Positions 56,801 to 64,000 of a stretch of DNA of 64,000 nt are shown here, piece after piece. The DNA is from Ciona intestinalis. Its lineage: Eukaryota; Chordata; Ascidiacea; Phlebobranchia; Cionidae. Position numbers and translations under genes: made by a program. The DNA is taken from positions 1,843,056 to 1,907,055 of the forward strand of contig NC_020174.2 of NCBI RefSeq assembly GCF_000224145.3, read 5' to 3'. The notes beneath the pieces were generated by a model that saw only the letters and a list, made by a program, of their open reading frames with translations, searched no databases and was not told where the DNA came from. Every line of letters starts with the position of its first letter. Within the stretch, counting starts at the first letter, position 1.

Positions 56801-59800
56801 GGGTGATTGCAAAAGAAATTTTTCTAAAAGAAATTTTTCTAAATTATTCTATTCTTAGTCAGTCAGGTCCTGTATAGTGATACGACATGGTTAACGGGAT
56901 TTAGGCATTTATTTTTATTAAGTTACTTGAAACTTAAAAAGCATAATTAGTCCCATTCACCTTGATGAAAACCACATGTATAGGGCGTTTAAACGTTACT
57001 GCGCAAAAAATATTGTTGTAATAACTACATTAAATCTAATTAATGACTTTGGTCGATAGCTAAATTCATTACACTATTTTAAAATTTTACCCAAAGGTGC
57101 TCATGCCCCTGGTCGACCATCGGTCACTGTGATTGGTCGAAACGAAGTCCATGTGACCTGGAATCCACCCGCTGTTCCACTCGGACGATTTTTCCGATTT
57201 GAGCTTCTTGCCAACAAAGACGTCATCTATTCCGGGACAAATCGGGTTCATAAAGCAACCAACTTAACCCCGGACACCGACTATTCATTCTCAGTACGTT
57301 AATGTATTTAATATTTTTATTTTACATAGGTACCTGACGCTGTACTTGAGTTTTTGCGCTTAATTTGTAAACAAAATTTGCGGGTGCCTTTTCTTGTGTT
57401 GTTACTGATGCGGAATATAAATGTACTGTTGGTCCAAACTCCCTGCTGTAAACGGAAAATTACCAGATTACATGATTGTAAATAACAGGCACATGGTGTT
57501 TGAAACCACTACAAACTGATGTGCAATTAAAACACCTGAATATAACCGCATTTTACACACTGTATGACTTTGCCTTCAGGAGCGTCTTTTTAGCAAGGGG
57601 GATTACGCTTATAACAATAGTTGCCTGCATTATGAAGATGATTAGGTACAAAATAACATACTTGTAACATAACTTATAAGCTAGGTGTATGAAACAGAAC
57701 ACCTGTGTTATAACGACTGTCATTTTCTGGTCACTTGAGGATAAAGTAAGTTACATTCATTAATTCATGGGTGAAAATGTTAATAACAGTGTTTTACTCC
57801 AAGGTATGTGCGATAACGAGTGAAGGTCGTTGTGAAGGTGAAGCAACCAAGAAACGAACTTTAAAAGATAAAAGTCAAGTTGAACCAGGAAGACACAAAC
57901 ATAAAACTCATTCGTTCAAAGCAAAGGAATTCCAAATGGTGGAAAAAGCAAAAACTCAAATTAAGATTGACCGTCCGAAAATTAAGAAAGTAAGTTGATG
58001 AAGTGTGGTAAGTTATAGATGTTACTTCTCCTTGTATGTCTGGGTAGCTTAAGAGTTATAGCATTAGTGTTCTGTTACACATCATGTATGGTGTCTTTAT
58101 ACATCTTGTGCCCACTTAGTTACACAGTAGTTTTAGGTTTTATATCAATATGTCAATTTATAATTTTATGTCGTAATTTTACCAAAATTGTCATTAACAG
58201 AAATTGTCACTCGGACGACCGTCATCTTGTGTGTCGTCGGTCTCGGCCAAATCTAAAGATGGTTCAGGGTCAAAGGTCGGGGAGGGAATATGGGCGAGCG
58301 AGACTTCTCCTAGTTCAGGAAATTCCCCAGAAATACCTGCTAGGAAAACAACTGCTGTGTTAACTTGTGGAAGTAATAAGGTAGTTTTATGTCATATTTA
58401 AACATGAACCATAGAAATAAAATAAACAGTGTTTTGTTCTAATAAATATGTTGTTCTCATGACTTATCGATATGTATGTGTCATTGGGAAAGATACTTAA
58501 TGGAAATTACTACAACTCAGTGGTCATAAATTAGTTGTGAGCTACCCCCCAAATTACAAATGTGATACACGTAAGCAGGGAGTATGAAACAGAACATGTA
58601 ATAACGACTGCTGTTGCCTTGCCACGCTAGATTTAAGCAAGTATCATGATTGAATTATTTATAATAAGCCTTGTTTTAATAAACATTTCATTATTTTTTC
58701 AGAGCAAACCACCAGCACCACCTAATGGTCATCTTTCAATGTTTCTTCGGAAAACAAAATCCGAATATCCGATTCGATCCAGGAGATCTCTAGGTAAATA
58801 ACTTTTAAAGTGATTTAATATCAAAATAAAATGAATAGGTGTTACATTTTCTCTATTATTGTATTTTCTTATATTGCTGGTTGGGTGAAAATTGGGAATA
58901 ATAATTTATTGTGAGTTTGAAGTCTGAAAAAAATATTTTGCCAAAATTTTTAGAAATCTTTGTTTCAATGGTTAACAATTTACCAAATAAAGGTATTTTA
59001 TAAGCAGGCAAGAGATGTATGTGACAGAACACCCATGTTATAATGCCTGCTATTGTCCACAGGACAAGGGTAATAAGTTACATACATTTATATGAAATTA
59101 AATACTTTAGTACTGAATTCATTTTATACCAATTATAGATCCCCCGGTTTCCCAAAAAGTTTTAATTGAACCCGTTTCCTGGGATGAACTTTTAACATCG
59201 GATGATCAACAGCAACATAATGTTCCACGAAAGCAAGTTCCTCAGAAGCAGAAGATTAAAACGAAATCTGACCTTCTAGAAACAGAAAAATCTTATATAA
59301 ACTTGATTACAAATAAAAACCCAAATTTACCGCAAGTAACACAAGGCGATAAGCAACGTAGTGAATTTACGAACGATATGCAGATTTTTCGGGAAAAGCA
59401 CGTTTTTAAACTCAGGGGGCGCCGCAAAAAAAGGATTCCGTCTTCAGAAAACTCAGATTCAACGAGTGATGAAATTGCTCATCTACCTCAAAATAAAGGT
59501 AAATAAATGAATGAATGTAACTTGTTTATCCTTCTAAATCAGGGCAACGACTTCAGTATAACATGGATGTTCTGATTTTATGCAACTTATACTCATTTTC
59601 GAGTTACCACAAATGTAATTTATTCTTATGTGGTAGAGCTTAAAAATGTGTTCTGTTTAATGCACCCCATATCTTCCTATGGGTTTCAAGTAACCTTCTA
59701 AATTAAAAATATTAACCATGCATTCTATCTACACACTATCTTCATATAAATAAATGACTTTATTTTAGGAACCCGGCCAAAGCTTATACCATTATCAATG

Positions 59801-61301
59801 GCAGGTGAGTATTTACTTTTTATTTCTAAAACAAACTGACATATTAATGTCACCTTATTATACCAACATTGTAACTCACAGTTATAACACAGTGTGCTAT
59901 TCCATGCACTTCCTGCCAATTTTAACAACCCATTTGTGACCACTGGGTTGAAACATTCACCACAAAAACACACATAACCATTTTGTTTCTTTTAACTTCT
60001 TGTTGCAAGTTGCACTCTATGTTTAACTTTGATATAAAACTAATATTGTGCTAATAAAATAGTACATTACATGTTTTTACCTATAACAGATCTGATCAGC
60101 AATTCACTTGCCAAATCATCTGATTATAATTTGGTTGATCAAAAAACTGGAGTTTCTCGTATAAAAACACCTTCAAAAGGATATTGGTCAGACCATGACG
60201 CTTATACATGTGTACCACAGAAGAAAAGTGGGCAAAGCTTGGCACCGATTAATTATAAAACATTCACTGGAGCTCATAGGTTTGTTGGGAATAAATAAGT
60301 GTATGTGTGGTAGAGCCACGAGCCTTTTTTGGACTTGATTAAAAAAAAAAATTATTGGAACAGACTACTAAAAACAATGAAGAAAATAATGATTTTTAAA
60401 AAAGTGCATCACATGAGAACGTCTTAATTATTGTAACAAACTATCATAAACTACTGAAGATATCTATTGGAGTCTAAGGTCTCTATTGATTACTAAGTGT
60501 TTTATAAAAAAATGTATTTTGATTTATTAAAATTCGAAAATACCTGTGACAAACAGAAAACGTTCTAGATGGGCATTTTGTGTAAAAAATCAGAAAATAC
60601 AAATAATTTTTCTATATACAGACCAACCCGGAGTTACCGGCAAGAATCTCCATTAGTGGGCGAGACATGGCTTGCCGATCTTCCCACAAATGGATTGGAG
60701 AAAAATAAATATAAATTTATTCCAACTCAACTGAGAACCCAACCATTAAATCTTCCAAAACCAGGTAGAAATCTAAATCAGCTAAGTAAAAATGTCACAA
60801 AATTAAATGAGAAGTCCATCAAATATTTGATAATCTCAGTTGGGCATTGTCCAATAAAATACTAGCTTTCAAAGTTAAAATTTTATTTTTAAAAAGTTAA
60901 ATTTTTTCAGTCATGTCACGACACAGACTAGAATCGCTGACTCAGCTTGATTTACGACACGACTCATCAAAAAAAGAGTAAGCAAGTGTTTTACATGTTT
61001 TTAAAACTCTACTAACTGCATTAGCAGCATTACATTGAAAAAAGTTCAGAAACCACTGCTTTAACACTTGATAGTTACATAATTATAACCAATATAACTC
61101 TTCAGGTCCAAGATCCAACATGAGATGACTTCTCTCTTCCAATCCTCTTCACTTGAAAGATCTCCGAGAGGAACAAAGATCATCGTGAAAGACAACACAA
61201 CGTCACCTCATGCCTCGTCACCATTCAGATCCAACCTCCTGACCGATGATCACAGATATTCACCTCACAGAGCAATAGTTGGACATGGAGATGCCGTGTA
61301 A
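50804..61301 (+). CDS. Armadillo-repeat plus three-FN3-domain protein with basic tail
   Basis: 22 exons, all in phase, 1069 residues: 50804-50994, 51795-51903, 52331-52402, 52639-52769, 53088-53188, 53887-53981, 54281-54480, 54707-54798, 54992-55150, 55210-55350, 56117-56242, 56652-56798, 57097-57293, 57804-57989, 58201-58380, 58703-58793, 59139-59498, 59769-59804, 60090-60279, 60622-60764, 60911-60977, 61106-61301. Residues ~1-330 form ARM/HEAT-like helices (VASNAAYVIGSLAETELG, VINAAGTLGTL, TASNAALVLAR, AKNACFAVSCLAADG). Three FN3 domains follow (SPVVTNVSSSCVSLSW, APCCLRVVGSTPSQLRFSWN, RPSVTVIGRNEVHVTWNPP). The rest is Ser/Lys/Pro-rich and probably disordered. No signal peptide or TM segment, so it is probably cytoplasmic: a scaffold. 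I cannot name an orthologue. Exons 8 and the tail are the least certain borders. The last 42 bp also encode WDR6 on the other strand. Confidence 0.85.
52497..52605 (+). mobile_element. SINE tail in ARM-FN3 intron 3
   Basis: gagccatacagaaaaaatca, ccgcaaagttacataggtga, taagccggcaccaggtgtgt and aaaacagaacatccgtgtta. Confidence 0.75.
52883..52960. repeat. Dispersed short repeat (second of two)
   Basis: Relative of 39862-39940; the two share three words in order. It lies in ARM-FN3 intron 4. Confidence 0.55.
54556..54640 (-). mobile_element. SINE fragment in ARM-FN3 intron 7
   Basis: ttagtaaccatttggttgga, gtgaagtgtcttgctcaagg and acacacaccaacaatca, the reverse of the family's middle part. Confidence 0.6.
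55879..56067 (+). mobile_element. MITE copy in ARM-FN3 intron 10
   Basis: It runs from gggtggggtaggatggaaca to tcccatcttacccctcagta with all core words. It is the only MITE in this 10-kb gene. Confidence 0.85.
56345..56640 (+). mobile_element. SINE, full length, in ARM-FN3 intron 11
   Basis: The clearest tRNA-like head: gtgacaaagttgttagtgtg (A-box-like) and ataggtttcgacccttgaac (B-box-like), then acggtaacatcagtggacgc, tctttgctaagacactcag, gtggtccatcatgagctg, tggtactcataagtgggcat, gaaacagaacaccgatgtta, taacaactgc and gcgaggataaata. Confidence 0.9.
57638..57768 (+). mobile_element. SINE tail in ARM-FN3 intron 13
   Basis: acataacttataagctaggt, gtatgaaacagaacacctgt, gttataacgactgtcatttt and gaggataaagtaagttacat. 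Confidence 0.8.
58470..58645 (+). mobile_element. SINE, head missing, in ARM-FN3 intron 15
   Basis: atgtgtcattgggaaagata, cttaatggaaattactacaa, ctcagtggtcataaattagt, acacgtaagcagggagtatg and ttgccttgccacgctaga. Confidence 0.75.
58998..59090 (+). mobile_element. SINE tail in ARM-FN3 intron 16
   Basis: taagcaggcaagagatgtat, gtgacagaacacccatgtta and agggtaataagttacataca. Confidence 0.7.
59500..59615 (-). mobile_element. SINE tail in ARM-FN3 intron 17
   Basis: Minus orientation: aaatgaatgaatgtaacttg, tttatccttctaaatcaggg, tataacatggatgttctgat and ttttcgagttaccacaaatg. A further fragment at 59915-59970 (aacccatttgtgaccactgg) may belong to the same insertion. Confidence 0.65.
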
Positions 61302-63944
61302 TAAACCACGTCCAGAAACCACAATTTCATCGTCAAAAATGTCCAATCCTGAAACGTCAGCCACGTGTATGATGTCACAATCTTCTTTATTGCACTTCAT
61401 TGTTAAGTTGTCGGAAACAATTAACCTCCATTTTATAATACGTTGGTCTATGGAAACTGTTACCACAGATATCATGTCATTCATGAAGCTGATGTGCACT
61501 CCCGTGATTTGGGTCGCATGAGCACTTTTCACGCAGCACTCGGAAACATGAACCAATGTTTTTTCATGTGAACGAAGTAAAAGAAAATGCAAAGCATTGT
61601 CATCTCCACCACTAACAACCAACAAATAATTTGAATTTTCCATTTTCATTTCACAACTTGCTATTGCATTGATTCCAGATTGGTGGCATTTGTGAGTTAA
61701 TAATTCCTCCATTGATGATGTCATAAAGTAAAGTTTTCCATTGGTGGAGCCAGCTATAATTAGTTGGTTGATATATGTCAATGTAAGAAAGCAATGTTCG
61801 TATTCTCTTGACGAACCTGAAATATTTATCACTGTAATTCTTCACATTTTGTGCTTCACTGTATTCCATAACAATCAGTGTTTAATTCAAATAATTTTCA
61901 TAAATAAATCTTAATATTTTTTAAGTCTTGCCAAAATTAGTATTGAAAAAAAAATGATATAAACACTGATTGCAATTTTTTAACACGTCATGCTTGCTTA
62001 TAATTATGCACACAGTTACTTGATATATTGATCGTGTTTTGTTGAATTTGTGCGACCCGTAATCTTCCATCCGAACACGCCAATGACACTTTTGTTTCTC
62101 CACCTTTAAACACAAATACTATGTTACTTCTTCCACCAGGCATATTTTAAATAATCTTTTAGCGGCTTATCTGGTATGAAAAAAACAAAGCGCATTTCCA
62201 ATAAGAAAAATTGGATAACAAATTTACAAAAAAAATGTAGTGTATTTCTGACGTTTTGTCTGCCACATTTTTTCAAACCAAATGAGCCGTTGAAAGATTA
62301 TTTAAACATTACATCCTCACTTAATTGTTTCAATAAATAAACAACATCTTACTTTTGTCCTTCCATCCAACAACTGACATATACCTCATGTCTGATGAAC
62401 TTTTTTCTCCTTCAAATGAAGCAACTTGTTTCACCAAACATTTCTATAGAATTGAAATTAGATTAGAGAATATTTAACATTTTATATCTTGATTTAAAAA
62501 TTGAATTAGAATATTTAAAAAAAAAAAAAATGGTTATTGAGTTAGAGTAATGTAGGAGTGAGCCATATCATTTTAATCAATAAGTTCATTTAGGTGCTTC
62601 TATGAAAACAAAACACCGGTGTTATAACGACAGTTTTTACCTGCCCACAGAATAGAAATGTTACATTATTAAATTTATTCATAAACAAGCTAAACTCTGC
62701 ATTTTTATAACATGTAGAAGTTAAGACATTTAGGTAATAATAGAATTTGTTACTATTAATGTTGTTTAAAAATATAGAAATACCGCAGATGTTTTCATTA
62801 GTTGGACAGAATAAACATTGAGGGTGGCCCTTCCCCCAGCAGTAAACAACAGTGTTTCCAAACATAAATCATTTTCTTTAACCGGCAACACTGCAAGTGA
62901 TCGAACATTTGAAGAATGATCGTCAAGGATTTGTAAAACTTCCAACTGTAAGAATATTAAATGGTAAATTATAACAAATTTAGAAATATTTAAAATCAGA
63001 GTTTATTTATTAAATAATAAATGTAAAAACAAATGCAATCAAACACAATTTTCCACAAATTTATGTAAATGAAAAGTTGAGAGTAATTACGAGATAAAAG
63101 TTATTATAAAAACGACTAAAGCGAAAATAAAAAATGTTATTCCTTCATTTAAGTTCTTAGTAACTGATTTGTATTTAATTTTACAGATGTGGTAACTCGA
63201 AAGTGAGCACAAAGTGTATGAAACAAAACACCCATGTTTTAACGACTGCTTTTTCTCCACACAAGGATAAATAAGTTACATTCATTTACATACATTATAA
63301 TACAAACATATTTCAGGACTGTATACCTTAGTTGTAGATTGAGATCGAACAATAGCTGATATAATAACTTTAGTGTCGTCAGCACCAGTTACAATGTATG
63401 ATGTGGAACTATCACTTGATTCTACTCTTCCCAAGAATTTAACACAAGTTATTTGTTGGCTGTGTAGTGATGTTGATACCAAGGACTCTGTTTTCACTTC
63501 ATAAGGTATCTGAATGTAAGGTATTACAGCTTTTTGATACCAGCGCTGTGGGATGGTAGTAAGCACGACTGCATCTAGCACACAGTTTATGGGTTCAAGG
63601 CTTGACGCTGCTACCATTGTGGAAAAATGACTTCTTGGGCAAGACACTTGTTCCAACCCAATGGTCCCTTGTGGATTGCCTCAATCATGCATTAAAAAAA
63701 TAATTATCCACGAAGTTAGATACGTTGAAACACGTAAGCGGGCACAAAGTGTATGAAAAACAACACTCATTTTATACCAACTGTTATTTTAAATACTCAC
63801 AAAAATAGCAACATATATTGTCAAAAATAATCACCTCAACTATATTTATTGTTCCTGCCTTCAAGAAAACAAACTTTGAGTGTTTGACTGAGAAACCCCA
63901 TGATCTGTGGCAACCACCGCACAATACAGAGAAAACATCATCAC
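61260..63944 (-). CDS. WDR6: WDR6, C-terminal half (tRNA 2'-O-methylation cofactor)
   Basis: WDR6 is a WD40 protein that partners FTSJ1 in ribose methylation of tRNA anticodon position 34 (yeast Trm734). Visible exons keep phase: 63835-63944, 63327-63509, 62784-62945, 62353-62443, 62020-62103, 61260-61816. More exons lie past the right edge. Matching stretches: LCGGCHRSWGFS, SLHSQQITCVKFLGRVESS, YIVTGADDTKVIIS, DHSSNVRSLAVL, LLFTAGGRATLNVYS, VSLACSDGRLRVAQ, GINAIASCEMK, GGDDNALHFLLL, CVKSAHATQITGVHISF, TVSIDQRIIKWRL and IIHVADVSGLDIFDDEIVVSGRGL. Vertebrate WDR6 has CAHAAHVTGLKIL, SASIDQRLTFWRL and FHVPDVADMDCW at the same places. The final 14 codons overlap the end of the ARM-FN3 gene on the plus strand. 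Introns carry SINE copies. Confidence 0.9.
62578..62680 (+). mobile_element. SINE tail in WDR6 intron
   Basis: ggtgcttctatgaaaacaaa, acaccggtgttataacgaca and gaatagaaatgttacattat. Confidence 0.65.
63186..63295 (+). mobile_element. SINE tail in WDR6 intron
   Basis: atgtggtaactcgaaagtga, gcacaaagtgtatgaaacaa, aacacccatgttttaacgac and acaaggataaataagttaca. Confidence 0.75.
63540..63785 (+). mobile_element. SINE, near full length, in WDR6 intron
   Basis: Head gtgggatggtagtaagcacg and gtttatgggttcaaggcttg (B-box-like), then acgctgctaccattgtggaa, cttcttgggcaagacacttg, ttccaacccaatggtccctt, aaacacgtaagcgggcacaa and a decayed end. Confidence 0.85.
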
Positions 63945-64000
63945 CTTAAATATTTATCCTCATTTTAAAATATACATATATATATTTTTTAAATTTGTTT

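Noticed and set aside
61279-61521. Plus-strand frame after the ARM-FN3 stop, considered as a further exon
   Set aside because: It is antisense to the WDR6 last exon, whose WD40 match is clear; the ARM-FN3 frame already ends at 61301.
1-64000. Search by eye for retrovirus-like, Polinton-like or other virus-derived genes
   Set aside because: No reverse transcriptase, integrase, capsid or envelope motif and no long terminal repeats were seen.

Overview
The window looks like nuclear DNA of a tunicate, very probably Ciona (intestinalis/robusta group). It is AT-rich, its genes carry many short GT-AG introns, animal orthologues sit close together, and two small repeat families recur throughout: a ~190 bp MITE whose ends read like gtggggtaagatgggacacc, and a tRNA-derived SINE with a long 3' module. 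Three runs of N (23896-24020, 31895-32019, 33824-33873) mark a draft assembly, and two of them lie beside near-identical duplicated blocks that look like misplaced haplotype contigs. I see no virus-like element, CRISPR array, tRNA or rRNA gene.

Layout, left to right. 444-3022 (+) is the C-terminal end of golgin-97 (GOLGA1), with the GRIP domain. 3995-6976 (+) and 16812-20224 (+) are two paralogous secreted GH16 beta-1,3-glucanases with C-terminal X8/CBM43-like domains (one in the first, two in the second). Between them lie a secreted C-type-lectin-like gene (7609-8927, -), a DUF4806 gene (9861-12462, -) and an isolated BACK-domain ORF of the kelch-like type (15006-15498, +). 21299-27804 (-) is ABHD16A in 14 exons, with part of the locus present twice around a gap. 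RRP8 (29262-31894, +) runs into the second gap. 32020-33823 is a second copy of the 5' end of the ARM-FN3 gene found again at 50405-52247. The C-terminal tail of a seven-TM protein follows (33874-33988), then a complete intron-poor paralogue (35905-36951, +).

38400-45277 (-) is the centriolar gene POC5. 46541-48032 (-) is an unnamed protein with two copies of a DNRRL-type domain and an exactly duplicated in-frame exon; a decayed relative lies at 48503-48811. 50804-61301 (+) is a 22-exon gene encoding armadillo-like repeats, three FN3 domains and a long basic/serine-rich tail. Its last codons overlap, on the opposite strand, the last codons of WDR6 (61260-63944, -, cut by the window edge).

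Most genes are ordinary cell-biology genes: Golgi tethering, lipid hydrolysis, rRNA and tRNA modification, centriole. The accessory part is the left third, where two glucan hydrolases carrying a glucan-binding module best known from plants and fungi flank a lectin-like gene. The other feature without a clear precedent is the DNRRL family. Exon borders were placed by eye from splice signals and reading phase; every multi-exon model given as complete keeps phase throughout except where I say otherwise.
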